DNA of 64,000 nt. It comes from Anaspis maculata. Taxonomy: Eukaryota > Arthropoda > Insecta > Coleoptera > Scraptiidae. Each line of letters starts with the position of its first letter. The first letter of the stretch is position 1. Under the pieces are notes generated by a model. It searched no databases and was not told the DNA's origin. It worked only from the letters and a program-made list of their open reading frames with translations. Position numbers and translations under genes: made by a program. Location of the stretch: positions 62,165,787 to 62,229,786 of the forward strand of contig OX421962.1 in the NCBI GenBank assembly GCA_949128115.1. The letters are read 5' to 3'. Below are positions 1 through 10,015 of this stretch, piece after piece.

Positions 1-498
1 CAAAAAAGTGCGCGGCTCAAAATACCGCGTCTAGACGGGAATATCCTGTGATTTGACTCAGTTCGCATTACTTGGGTACGGTGATTCGATCTTCAGTATT
101 TTCTGAATGTTTTGCCTTGTCTTACCGATCCTACCTAGTTTTAATTACTTAGGGTACCTGATGATGTTAACTTCTCACAGCTGTTTGAGTGTTAATCGTA
201 ACGTCTATTAATTCCGTGTTAGTTTGAGCCGTATATGAATAACAGTAAAAAAGGCATCAAGAAGGATTTCCTTTGGCGATAGGTACCTGAAAGTCTAAGT
301 TCTCGTTATGGATTTTAGACAGAAGTAACTTTTCACTATGCCGAAAGCAATTTCAGTTCTAACGTTATTATGTTATTTTGATCATGACTAGTTAATGTAT
401 CCTATGTTGTGAATCTCAAGTTTCAAAAATAAGTTTCCATCAGGACTACATACAGGATGGTGTAAAATGCACAGGGCTGATATAATGTACCCAGTACC
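1..498. other. Unassigned AT-rich sequence
   Basis: No coding potential, inverted repeat or recognisable transposon end was found here. The last bases (about 484-498) contain the short repeat gtaccc/gtacc next to the terminus of the candidate element that starts at 499. Confidence 0.5.
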
Positions 499-677
499 CA
501 GTGGCGGACTAAGGGAATTGGGGGCCCTGGGCGGAATTGTGAGATGGGGCTCTCATCTCAAGGAGTAAAAGTTGAGAATATGAAGGGGGGCCGACAGACT
601 TTTCGGCCCGCCCCGTCCCATGATTGAGCAAAAGCCTAAGAAACAAAAAATGAGTTTTCAACTTGACTATAAAATAC

Positions 678-1005
678 CAGGGGCGTAGTCAGAATTTAAG
701 ACCAAAGAAAACCACGAAGGTGCATGTCGGCGAGGTAGCGCCGCAGACGAAATTCTTTGGGCATAATAATATTAATGCTGATGATAATCGGTATATTTCA
801 TGCGTTCTCCGACTTCGGTTTTTGACGTTTTTACCAAAATTACTTGATACTTATTTTCAGAAAAAGAAGTATCTTGCGCTTCTTGGAAATTTTCGCCAGA
901 AATTTTTTCTCTATCGGTTTAGTGTGGGATGAAACGCCGTGGGCGCTTGAGGGAAAGGGGAGTGGGGTCATTCGCCCATTCTCGCCCCCCTTGGTTATGC
1001 CACTG
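678..1005. mobile_element. Candidate hAT-like MITE
   Basis: The left end is CAGGGGCGTAGTCA and the right end, inverted, is CAGTGGCATAACCA. These are diverged versions of the widespread CAGTGGCGTAACC terminus. The inner stretch around 733-800 (starting AGCGCCGCAGACG) matches, inverted, the inner stretch of the element at 47209-48709 near 48590-48620, and also 4331-4380. This supports one related family. The 8-bp flanks do not match, so the boundaries are tentative. Confidence 0.4.
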
Positions 1006-1536
1006 ACCACCAGTAGTACCAGTACCTACTACCTACCTACAAGAAGTTTTCGGTTCCAGCTTTGGATGTTGACTTGGATTTGGACTGTTGACTCAATGCT
1101 AAAACCTACTCGTATCCTTACTCTAGAAAAGAGATGTCCACCAAGATTTGACTAGGAAAATACGCAGTAGGTTCGGTCGGTCCTTTCTTTCATTCGCATT
1201 GAGTACGATCATTCGTCTTACTCTTCAGCTCAGCGAGAGTTACTGTTGTATGTTGTGTTGCCTATTATTATGCTCCAAGCTTCATCGAAGCTCGAAAATA
1301 AAATGAGTACCTAGGTGCATCGCATTAGATTACGTTGTTATTGAGTGTAAGAACGGTCAATTAGAGCACCAAAATTGCAATAGTGACTTTGTGAATATCT
1401 GGAATAGCGTTTGACTGATCTAAATTGAAATTCAAAAAAATATTATTCCTGAAACATTGCAGTTACTTATATTACTTTCCCGACCCGTCCCCTCACTCGG
1501 AAGGGAAAGTTATGAGATGATGCAGGAAACCGTTCT
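1006..1536. other. Unassigned sequence
   Basis: No gene, inverted repeat or repeat shared within this window was seen. It separates the MITE at 678-1005 from the dispersed repeat at 1537. Confidence 0.4.
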
Positions 1537-1835
1537 GACACGATATCTGCCGAACCGTTAAGCCGATCGACTTGAAATTCGGTATACAGACAGGGTCTTG
1601 CTGTCAAATGAGCTGATTAGTTTTTGGCTGTGATCTGTCCAACTGAAGTGTCACTATCAAAAATGACAGAAGGTTTATCTCACGAAACTTGACTTGCAAT
1701 ACGTCATTTGAAAGCCCTGAAAAGCTGTATTCAGAACAGTTTGAAGTATCCCTCCAACTGTCAATAATTAAAAAATGTCAAAGTTTGAAAATTTGCCATT
1801 TAATTATTCAAAATATATCCGATGTATTGGAACCA
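1537..1835 (+). repeat. Dispersed repeat R1, copy 1
   Basis: This segment is similar to 43640-43965 on the same strand and to 11491-11640 on the opposite strand. Shared landmarks are CCGATCGACTTG, TTAGTTTTTGGCTGT, GTGTCACTATCAAAAA and a CCATTTAATTATTCAAA block near the 3' end. The spacing between landmarks is conserved in copies 1 and 3, so this is one dispersed element and not chance similarity. No coding capacity is seen. Confidence 0.7.
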
Positions 1836-3052
1836 AATTTGACTAGAAGCAACATAACATAAGAACCAAACTAAGACTGCAGTTCGAGTTTTCTCCCAAT
1901 CTCTAATCGGGCGTTACGAATTTTTGAATTTTCTCCTGGCCGCTACCACCAGAGACGGCCACTCACCCGAGTTTTGACCAGAACGACCCGCGTTTGATGC
2001 AGGACTTCAGTCAGACGCTCTTTCTTGCTTAAGGATCGACTTTTTTCGGAAAATTTCAATTGATATCAAAAGTAGAATGCATTGGGCGTTGTGTAGGCCT
2101 GTTTTCAAATGCGACGCGGTACCGGTTTTCCGGCGGTGATTTTTTCCAAATGAAACTTGGAAATTCCGTAATTTCCAAAAAAAACAGAGCAAACTTCGAC
2201 ATGCGGTAAGCTCCACGGAATATTCATTTTAGAAGCAGAGTTGCTGCAAGTCATAATTGGAGAAAGGAACTAATTAATTTTCGAGAAGAAAATTTTTGAA
2301 ATCGAAACAACGGTTTTCGATTTTTCCACTCTCTAAAAACTGCAAATTTTCAACTTTTTATCCCGTTAACAGATTGCCACCAATTTTCACCAACAAGAGG
2401 TAACTGGTTCTTGAACATTTTTCAGCAATTTCTTTTCCCAATTTCCCAAAAGTTTTCCAGTTCAAAATTTAAAACCTGCTCATCACCGAGGGGTGACTCA
2501 AATGATGGAGCTCAAAAGAAAGCTCTTAATTGACGATTTTCACAATGAAATTGGAGAAGGCTTCGAGTTTTTCCGGGAAATTCAAAAACACTTTTTGACT
2601 GAATGTTCAGCTCCCTGCTTTTGCTTGAATCCATCTATCTCTTAAACCATCAAGTTAGTGCCCACCCGAAAAAACCACTGAAATAAAAATTCCCGTAGGT
2701 TCCTGGATACAAGTCGGGAAAATCTTGTGTCGCCCACAACAGATTTTTTTTTCTTCGAATCAGCAAAGTGTGCCAAACAATTGAGGATTCGCATTTTATA
2801 TGATGTTGCATGGTGGCCTCCGAATCTTATATCAGATTTTGGAAAAAAGAAATTCCAAGCTATAAAATGTTACTGATCTCAAAAATTGATATCTTTTTCA
2901 TTGTGTGTTCTACAATAACGGATAAAAAAGTAACGTTGAGGAGAAATTATAATTCGAATAATTTTAAGGGTGGGTATTTTGAGATTATTCAATTTTCGAG
3001 ATTATTCAATCTTCAAGTTTATTCAATGTTCAGGACCACCTGACTTTTGGTT
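1836..3052. other. Unassigned AT-rich sequence
   Basis: The sequence is rich in runs of A and T (for example 2281-2480). No open reading frame looks like a gene, and no repeat boundary was found. It lies inside the candidate composite element 499-5808. Confidence 0.4.
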
Positions 3053-3074
3053 GAAGGCGCGGTTGCGCGCCTTC
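3053..3074. repeat. Perfect GC-rich hairpin
   Basis: A 9-base stem GAAGGCGCG pairs exactly with CGCGCCTTC around the loop GTTG. It stands out in AT-rich surroundings, 70 bases upstream of the gypsy LTR start. Its role is unknown; it could be the tip of an older palindromic element. Confidence 0.6.
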
Positions 3075-3143
3075 ATGACCTAGTAATATACAAAATCAGG
3101 AATAATATGAATTTCTACTACCTGCAGCTGGCAGACAAGATAA

Positions 3144-3309
3144 TGTTACGAGCGGCGATCCCGTGCATATTGGTAAACACGCGATCTTTCTGGATTCTTC
3201 CATCCATTAGATCGTAGTGTAGAAGTGCGGAATGTTCTGGTGCATTCCAGAGCGCGCGTTTACGTGAAACAGAATGGGGAGACTTCAATGCTCGATCGAG
3301 AAACATCTG
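3144..3309 (+). repeat. 5' LTR remnant (first 166 bases)
   Basis: It aligns to the first third of the 3' LTR at 4888, through the shared block ending at gaaacatctg. It then breaks directly into gag-like sequence, so the rest of the LTR, the primer-binding site and the 5' part of gag were lost in one deletion. Confidence 0.85.
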
Positions 3310-3429
3310 ACTAAACTACAATTCTAAACTACATCTGAAGACGATACGCTTCAGCAGACTTCATTCGGAAACGGGGAGCTGCTGACCGAGGAGGTCATCA
3401 ATCGGGAGAAAGCAATCGCACAGGAGGAA

Positions 3430-4223
3430 GGCTGCGTTGCTTCAATTGTGGAAAGAATGGCTATTTGCAGCGTGATTGCTGGCAACCGTACCGTTCAGCA
3501 GACCGTTCCAGGCTGGAACGGGGAGCTGCTGATCAAGGAAGTCAACATCGTCCTGGAAGGAGTCATGGTAATGGCAACACGGATGGTCTTTCTCGAAGAC
3601 CACGCAACGAGGACTGCAGGCACGACAAGAGGGTGAACCAGCAGAGTGGAAACGTCAAGGTTAAAGCACTTGTCTTTGAAACCCCGAGAAACTGGACTAC
3701 GACTGAGCTCAAGAAAGAGCAGCGTGAGGACCCAGCCATCAGTTTGCTTGCTGAAAGAAAAGAACTTGGCCAGGACAGACCAGAGTGGGCCGAGGTCTCT
3801 GGTGAAGGGTCCGAATTCAAGGCTCTTTGGGCTCAGTGGAATTCTATGAGAATAGAGAACGGGTTTCTAAAGAGAGTCTGGGAGAGTCCCGATGGGAAGA
3901 AAGAGATGGCTCAATTAGTACTTCCAAATAAGAGAGTGAAGGAGGTCCTAGAGGAAATGCACGATGGCGTCACTGGAGGGTACCTTGGGGTAAACAAGAC
4001 GTTGGCCAAGGTGCGCGAGCGGTTCTACTGGGTTAACTACCGAAACGACGTGGAAACATGGTGTCGCCAGTGCGAGGTTTGTGCGGTCAGCAAAGGACCA
4101 AGAACTCGCAGCCGAGGAGAGTTGAAAACCCGTTACGACTTGAAGGCGACCTCCACGGGATTTCAAGCAGGTGACCTGGTCTGGTTGTACAATCCTCAAC
4201 GCAAAAAGGGAAGGTCTCTGAAG
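3430..4223 (+). pseudogene. gag nucleocapsid to integrase relic of gypsy element
   Basis: One open frame (about 3430-4223) joins distant parts of a gypsy polyprotein. It opens with a zinc knuckle of form CFNCGKNGYLQRDC, in which the metal-binding His has become Tyr. It passes through NTDGLSRRP, the usual RNase H to integrase junction. It then shows the integrase HHCC region (HDGVTGGYLGVNKTL, then CRQCEVC). There the second His is also Tyr. After KGPRTRSRG the catalytic DDE core is missing and the frame resumes in the C-terminal part (FQAGDLVWLYNPQRKKGRS). The open frame therefore results from in-frame deletions and is not a working gene. It is cut at 4224 by an insertion. Confidence 0.85.
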
Positions 4224-4706
4224 CAGTGGCGCCGAACTCATAAAAAGTTACTATGGCGAAGAAAATTTTATACCCCCCCCCCTATTTCCACGCTACGGTC
4301 GGGCCGGGGGGCCCAAGAGCCCCTCATGCAGTTAGCGCCGCAGGCGAAATTTTGCAATAACAATATATTAACAATAATAAGCTAAAAAAGGGAAGCCGCT
4401 GACCAAATTGTTTTCATTATCTTTTCAAATTTAGAAATTTTCGACAATTCTCAAGAATACCCCTTTAGGCACCTACATATTTTGATCATACGATACCCTA
4501 TACCTAGGTACATCGTGAATAACTGTTATTCAGATTCAATATACCTAATAATCCTAATATCCAATGATTTGCTGGGTAAATCTCTCTTCCTCTTCTTTTC
4601 CTCCCCTCTTCTCCTTTTTTTTCTTTTCTTCTTCTCTTCTTTTTTCTTTCCTTTTTTTTTCTCCTCCAGACCCCCCCCCCCTCTTTTGAGGTATGGCGAG
4701 CGCCAC
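4224..4706. mobile_element. hAT-like MITE inserted in the integrase C-terminus
   Basis: The gypsy reading is interrupted exactly here and resumes at 4707. The insert starts CAGTGGCGCC and ends GGCGCCAC-like (GAGCGCCAC), giving inverted GTGGCGC ends. The preceding bases CTCTGAAG (4216-4223) and the following CTGAAG (4707-4712) look like an 8-bp target duplication from which the right copy lost a few bases at the junction. Inside are a GC-rich patch, the AGCGCCGCAGGCG block shared with the elements at 678 and 47209, and a long pyrimidine tract. Confidence 0.65.
4581..4667 (+). repeat. Long pyrimidine-only tract
   Basis: About 87 bases consist only of C and T, followed after AGA by a run of C. 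It lies inside the hAT-like insertion. Such tracts can form triplexes and slip during replication; nothing suggests a splice acceptor here. Confidence 0.9.
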
Positions 4707-4884
4707 CTGAAGCTGCATCTGTCGTGGGAAGGACCTACACGGTAGTCAAAAGGATCAATGACGTCGTGTACAGAATCCAGCGAGCCCCGAAAGCCAAGAT
4801 GAAACTTGTCCACTTTGATCGCCTTGCACGTTACTCCGGGAGTAACGATGAGCCTATTCGGGACGAACAGGCTCAAGAGGGGGG
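4707..4884 (+). pseudogene. Integrase C-terminal (GPY/F-type) relic
   Basis: After the insertion the frame reads LKLHLSWEGP, then shifts by one base and continues TVVKRINDVVYRIQ and KMKLVHFDRLARYSG. This is the end of the gypsy integrase, where the WEGPY module is followed by a chromo-like tail that contacts chromatin. The missing base falls within the GGACC of WEGP. The reading ends just before the polypurine tract and 3' LTR. Confidence 0.8.
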
Positions 4885-4887
4885 CAG
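4873..4887 (+). other. Polypurine tract of the gypsy element
   Basis: AAGAGGGGGGCAG lies directly before the 3' LTR start (TGTAACGAG at 4888). This is the standard position for the primer of plus-strand synthesis. Confidence 0.7.
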
Positions 4888-5385
4888 TGTAACGAGCGGT
4901 GATCCCGTGCATATTGGTGAACACGTGATCTTTCTGGATTCTTCCATCCATTAGATTGTAGTGTAAAAGTGCGGAATGTTCTGGTGCATTCCAGAGCGCG
5001 CGTTTACGTGAAACCGAATAGGGAGATTTCAATGCTCGATCGAGAAACATCTGTCCATTTTGGCGGAGGCGCCGTTCCAGAGCCCGGCAGAAATTATTCA
5101 GGAATGGTCTAGGAACCCCATATGCCGGGCCACTATGGAATTTGCTGGGAGTAGACAGAAAGTTCGGGAACACTATTCGGAGGCCTTATATAAAGCATCA
5201 ACCGGCAGCTCAGGGCAGTATTGAATTGGAAGGGACAGCGAGCGGATAAGCGAGCAATAAGCACAGCGAGAATTCAAGTAGATAATTGTTGGCGTGTATT
5301 CATTGTAGTACGCAGAAATAAACAGTGTGTGTTTTAAAAGAACGTCTCAATTCTTTTCGAACCCGTACGCGAGAAATACGTAACA
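4888..5385 (+). repeat. 3' LTR of the gypsy element
   Basis: A 498-base LTR with TGTAAC/GTAACA ends. A TATATAAA motif at about 5189-5196 and a downstream AATAAA at about 5319 are in the order expected of a U3 promoter and R polyadenylation signal. Compared with the solo LTR at 55063-57217 it lacks both TA-flanked insertions and so gives the empty-site sequence for them. Confidence 0.85.
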
Positions 5386-5564
5386 ATAATTATGTTGTTT
5401 TGTGTCTCCCTTCTTTTGAAAAGAAATAATAAAATACAAAATTTCGAAGGCTTGAGGCCCCTGGCACTATGATAACCGGGGCTAGGGCCCCTAAAGCCTA
5501 AAGTGAAAATAGTTCTTAGAGATTTTGCCATACAGACACACCTCTATTGCCATTGCCTCTATTG

Positions 5565-5599
5565 CCTTGGCAGGCCTATCGTCATGGGGCCTGCCAAGG
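5565..5599. repeat. Perfect 12-bp hairpin
   Basis: CCTTGGCAGGCC pairs exactly with GGCCTGCCAAGG around an 11-base loop. It sits near the right end of the candidate composite element, in a GC-richer patch. No function is assigned. Confidence 0.7.
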
Positions 5600-5808
5600 T
5601 AACTTTAAAATGAAAAAAAAAAACAATGTTACTAACCTGAGTAATATGCGAAAAAATTGACCATCAAGGGAAATATTTGAATTTTTTTTATTTTATCCCA
5701 ATTTCTTTTCAAGTATTTTTTACAAACAAGAGGGATTGGAGGCCCCATCAGATGATTAGGGTCCAGAGGCCCGAGGCGAACCGCCTCCCATAGTCCGCCA
5801 CTGTATGT

Positions 5809-6721
5809 ACCAGTGTAAAATTTAATAGTTCTTGAATCCATTCAGTATTGTAATCCTCCAAAAATTTGGTGGCGATGGAAATACAATTTGGTGCTTCGCA
5901 GTATCATGCATCAACTAAAATAGGGTCGTCTGGAAAAATACGGACAAGACAGATTCAGCGCGTGAACAATTTGTCGCGGGCAGTTTGTTGCGGAAAAATT
6001 GACAAACGGACAATTTAAGGAACATCAAAATTCAAGATTTTTTCAGCCACCCGTGTGTTAGTACCGGTTTAAATATGCATTGTAACATAATTTCCCTACG
6101 AGTTTCCCTATACGATGTTTTTGCAAGAATACTGGCACCAACCTTGGGAAGTTTAGACAGTTATATGAAATGCAGGGTAAATAAATAACACTGGTCAATA
6201 CCATCATTTCTTGCTTTTTCTTGCTTGCCATTATCTGCATGTCGCTTATTAAGTGGTAAAAATGTATACTTATTGAGTCGATGTCTACTACTGAGGTATG
6301 CAGAACGCTGCATTTGGAAAAATGCAATGCAGTTGCTGAAGAGATAAGCAAATAATTAACGTGTAGTATAAACGTTCATAATTTCCAACCTATCGAGATA
6401 TGCAAATTTAATGCATACTTACAATTAGTATAATTATAAATTAAAAATCCATTGCCTTTTCTGGTTTGGATGAGCCATCGTTTGATTTCTCAGAAAATAA
6501 GCGATTTAATACGTATAGATCTACGAAACTGTATGAATAATAATAGAACATTACATGGTGTACCGAGGTTGGGAGAGTATTATAGGTGAAGCGCCAGATA
6601 ATCCGGAAGCACAAAATATAGAACATTTTTCACTTCTAGCAGTGAAGTACGTCATTGTAACGCTGTTCCTGAATCGCGTTGTCGATTTTCTAGTAGTAAA
6701 AAAATAATGTAGTATGTATGT
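5809..6721. other. Unassigned AT-rich sequence
   Basis: No gene-like reading, inverted repeat or shared repeat was noticed between the right end of the composite element and the tandem duplication at 6722. Confidence 0.4.
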
Positions 6722-6789
6722 GTACCTGTATAAACCACGGCTGAGAAATCCATCAGTACCTGTATAAACCACGGCTGAGAAATCCATCA
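6722..6789. repeat. Perfect 34-bp tandem duplication
   Basis: The 34-base unit starting GTACCTGTATAAACC occurs twice in a row without change (6722-6755 and 6756-6789). The identity suggests a recent event. It is not in a recognisable element. Confidence 0.9.
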
Positions 6790-7930
6790 AGATAACTTCA
6801 ACACTTCAACGCCTTATCCCTCTGCTATGGTGCGGAATTTAATCTGGAACTTCAGCTACAACAATACTTCTCAACCTTGGGTATATTATGTAAGCGGAAT
6901 CATGCACTTGCAATAGTAACAATAATAACTATACCTTTGTTGTTTATGGACCAAGTGGCACCAAATTGGAAATTTTTGCGCGTCGATGCTATACAACGCT
7001 TATATAAACTGCGCAACCAAATTAAATGCAACATCGTGATAAACTACACAATTACCATGTTTTCGGGCAATTATTTTAAATTTACAATTTGTTCTGTTAC
7101 CCGGTAGGCTACCTTATAAATTCGGTACGCAAATGTGATGCAATTAAACCGAAAATCTTGTGGAAATATTTTGGTCTTTAGCGGCCGTACGTTATAAATA
7201 TTGTCCATAAATTTCATTTCATTACGGTTAATTGGTGAAATGTTAAACTTTACCCGCGATCGTGGAAGACGTGGAACGTCATTACAATGTTGCGTCATTA
7301 CATAACCACAGATAATGCACGAGGCACTCATTTTAAAATTTAAATGGGACTGGACTTGAAATTATGAAATGGCGTAAAAAACTCAAATAATGATAATAAT
7401 AATGCCCGGTGGATGCTAATTATCATTGGTGTTTCACTTAACATTCACATAACTTGATGCCATTGGCAGAGAGTACCCAAAAACGCAATAACTGCGATAA
7501 AAGGCTTGTTCCAACACGCCGCAAAACCGTTCGGTGGTACGAATCAAAAGTATTCCCACAAAAAAAAAATTTTCATGTCTTCTTGGATTAAAAAATCACA
7601 AACAAAGAACAAAATAAATAAAAAATTGAGAAAGCAACGGCTGTCACCACTAAAAATTACAAAATCCAATGGCAAATCACGATTTTGATCTATTGGTAGG
7701 GTGCTAGAAATTTTCCTGCTGAAAAAATTTGGAAACGAAAAATGCTTTGTTACGTTCGGATTTTCGCACGAGCGGTTGTTCGCTTCAATGCACACCACCA
7801 GTTGCGCGTGTGCCAGTTCCTGGTTACTTCTGGTGAGATCTAGGAACTTTGGTGTTGCCACCACCCGTTTACGTGTAACCTGCGGGCTTGTGTTTTTTTT
7901 TTCTCGGTGAAGTTTTTTGGCGATAAGCGC
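6790..7930. other. Unassigned sequence
   Basis: No gene or repeat was recognised. Short open frames on both strands (for example 7071-7331 and 7544-7864 on the minus strand) have no family resemblance and no splice context. Confidence 0.35.
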
Positions 7931-7933
7931 GAG

Positions 7934-7943
7934 CTATATAAAT
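7934..7943 (+). promoter_or_regulatory. Possible TATA box
   Basis: CTATATAAAT occurs where base composition changes from AT-rich to GC-richer, about 200 bases before the minisatellite. No transcript start or coding exon downstream can be tied to it, so the call is weak. Confidence 0.15.
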
Positions 7944-8131
7944 CGTTTCGAGCGAAAAACTCGTTTTTTTTTGCGGCCGAATTAGTACCGACCATGCTGC
8001 ACGAGTAGAAAATCACCACCGGCCGCCTCGGCTCATACAACTGAATAAAACACTGCTTGCGCTGCGGAATGGCAAATCATGGTGAATTCGTTCTAAAGGG
8101 CCCTTTTTCGGCCCTATTGCCCATTTTACGT

Positions 8132-8340
8132 CGCTATTTTCCACGATCCACCACCACTGGAGTTTCCACCGCCGCGCCGCCGGCTATCGCTATTTTCCAC
8201 GTTCCACTGCCGCTGGAGTTTCTACCACGACCGGTTATCGCTATTTTCCACGATCCACCGCCGTTGGAGTTTCCACCGCCGCCGCTGTCAGCTATCGCTA
8301 TTTTCCACGATCCACCACCGCTGGAGTTTCCACCTCGCCA
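8132..8340 (+). repeat. Minisatellite, four units of 51-57 bases
   Basis: The unit CGCTATTTTCCACGATCCAC...TGGAGTTTCCACC repeats at 8132, 8188, 8239 and 8296. Spacing of 56, 51 and 57 bases is not always a multiple of three, so the Pro-rich open frame at 8057-8401 (repeating AIFHDPPPLEFPP) changes frame between the first and later units. That argues against selection as protein. The GC content is well above the surroundings. Confidence 0.8.
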
Positions 8341-9814
8341 ACAGTGCTCGCTGCCGAACTTACGCCGCCACTTGCATCGTCGGCTATCGAATCAAAGTTG
8401 AGTGATTTTAATATGTATCGATGGGCCAAACTTCCCGTCTCGGCGAGAATTAAGAAAGCTGGTGCACGCTCGAGTCATGAAGAGCGAGATGTCACCAAAC
8501 GACCGTATTTTTGCTTGTTGTAGTATTTATTTATGTACAACTAGCCTCGCTACTGGAATAAGGTGCCGAATAGCCGCCTTGGATACCGTCAGTGTTATTT
8601 ATCCTCCATTTTGCCACGCGTTGTGTATGTGCTGATCCGTTTTTGTTGCCTGTCCTCCAGGTCCTCGGCCCCGACGGTTGAAAAGTTCCGCAGGCCAACA
8701 TCACCAGGCGTCGGGCGAAGCTACGTCAGGCCTGGGCGCCCTGTTATTTTGAATTATCGACAACTTTCCGGCTGAGCTAGTAGAACTTTCAGGAAATCAC
8801 GGGCCGACGCCAGGAACATCCGTCGGAAGTCCGGTGACCTGGTGGGGGCGGCAGGAATGGAGACGCCAGGACTTCGGAAATGCACGTCGGCCACAGGGAA
8901 GTCCTTTTTCATATTTCTTCTACTTGCGAGAAAGCTAGAAGTTATGTAGATCCGGCACGTTGCGTTTTGAATTTAATTGTTATATTGGGGTGGCGGTGGC
9001 CTTATGCCCCGTCTTCACTTTGGAGAGTCTTCAGCTCTTTCAAGTTTAGTTTGTAAGCGGCCCTCTGCCAGTATTGTTTGTGTTCTGGAACGAGAAGCTT
9101 CACTTCTCGTATTATGTACCTGGCCCAGCGGGCGTTATTGTGATTTGTGTCCCCAGTTCATTTATTGTCTGTGTGTAAATTACACGATTTGAGCAATGTA
9201 CTTGTTCTCGTTCACTACTTGTATGTTCCCTCCGCCTCCGCACAGTATTTAAGTTTGAATGCGGTTGTTGCACGGAGCGGACTCTTGCGGTCCACATGGA
9301 TCAAAACGTTTGAGTTTGATCCCGCAATAGCTTGTCAAGAATTCGGATGCGAAAACCAAAATTTTCTATATTTTGAAATATTTACAGGGTATTCCAGAGA
9401 GCCTTTAGAAATTCTTTGACAACCTGTATTCAGCCGAATCTATGTCACTCCCAAATAATTTCTTAAATTGCAAAAGTGCGTTGATTTTGACTTGAAAGAC
9501 TCATTCTGAAATAATTTGGAAACGGAATGGATTTGTTCCGTAGAATTCGAATCTGTGATCTAATATTCTTTATCGCAATCTACAGGTGTTTCAAATTTTA
9601 TTTAATAATCAGTTGTTGGAAATGATGGTAGTTCCTCCTATATCGAGTCCTATATCGATGAATCATTCGCCTAAAAATATATTTTCACTTTTCGTCAATT
9701 TCACTTATGTAAACCGATCGCCGCCGCGGTACCCTATAATGATGTTTTTTTTTAATTTATTTTAAAAAAGAAAAATGGATATGTTTGAACAAAAAAACTA
9801 TTCTGTTTTCACTT
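8341..9814. other. GC-richer unassigned region
   Basis: The part at 8640-8900 is clearly GC-rich, and at 8640-8661 a pyrimidine stretch ending CCTCCAG resembles a splice acceptor. The following open frame (to 8775) is short, unrecognised and has no good donor. It may be an untranslated or decayed exon, or part of an unknown element. Beyond 8950 nothing was recognised. Confidence 0.3.
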
Positions 9815-10015
9815 TGATGGCCAGACAGAGTTGGTTGGTTTTAATGCTCAAATTTTCAATATTTTTGCAGCATGTATTACATATTCACTCGCATATTGCT
9901 TTATTTGATCATTTTTACCACATATTTTATTGATACATCTTGAGCGCATCAAAAGTTCATTAATACTGAGCTTTTTCACCGCATATAAATTCGCTCCCTA
10001 CCTATAAAATTGACT
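9815..10015 (+). repeat. Dispersed CGCATAT-rich repeat, copy 1
   Basis: It matches 60580-60790 on the same strand. Both show GTTGGTTGGTTTT, a TTGCAGC block, ATTGCTTTATTTGA, TTTTTACC(A/G)CATATTTT, AAGCGCAT-like and CGCATATAAAT(T/A)CGCTCC in the same order. The recurring CGCATAT word suggests an internally repetitive element. No protein is encoded. Confidence 0.75.

Larger units (their letters stand above)
3144..5385 (+). mobile_element. Internally deleted Ty3/gypsy-type LTR retrotransposon
   Basis: The element starts with an LTR beginning TGTTACGAGCGG and ends with an LTR ending CGTAACA. It is flanked by the same four bases, ATAA, at 3140-3143 and 5386-5389, a target duplication of the size used by gypsy elements. 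Between the LTRs only a gag zinc knuckle, the junction to integrase, the integrase zinc-binding region and the integrase C-terminus remain. Protease, reverse transcriptase, RNase H and the integrase catalytic core are absent. It is also broken by a hAT-like insertion (4224-4706), a frameshift and a shortened 5' LTR. A second LTR of the same family is at 55063-57217. It cannot be autonomous. Confidence 0.88.
499..5808. mobile_element. Candidate hAT-like composite element with CAGTGGCGGACTA termini
   Basis: The left end reads CAGTGGCGGACTAAGGG and the right end, on the opposite strand, reads CAGTGGCGGACTATGGG, a 16 of 17 match in inverted orientation. CAGNGGCG-type ends are common in hAT-superfamily non-autonomous elements. 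The expected 8-bp target duplication is not clean: tatgtacc follows the right end, while aatgtacc lies 7 bases before the left end. The two ends could therefore belong to one old element or to two separate copies. The first 130 bases recur inverted at 58900-59033. Most of the interval is filled by later insertions, including the gypsy relic at 3144-5385. No transposase was recognised. Confidence 0.4.

Noticed and set aside
4526..5173. 215-codon minus-strand open frame
   Set aside because: Antisense to the gypsy integrase tail and LTR, with a Lys/Arg/Glu-rich part that is simply the reverse of the pyrimidine tract.
5565..5599. Rho-independent-type terminator
   Set aside because: The hairpin is strong, but the genome is eukaryotic and no gene ends here.
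8057..8401. 114-codon proline-rich open frame
   Set aside because: Explained by a GC-rich minisatellite whose unit lengths are not all multiples of three.
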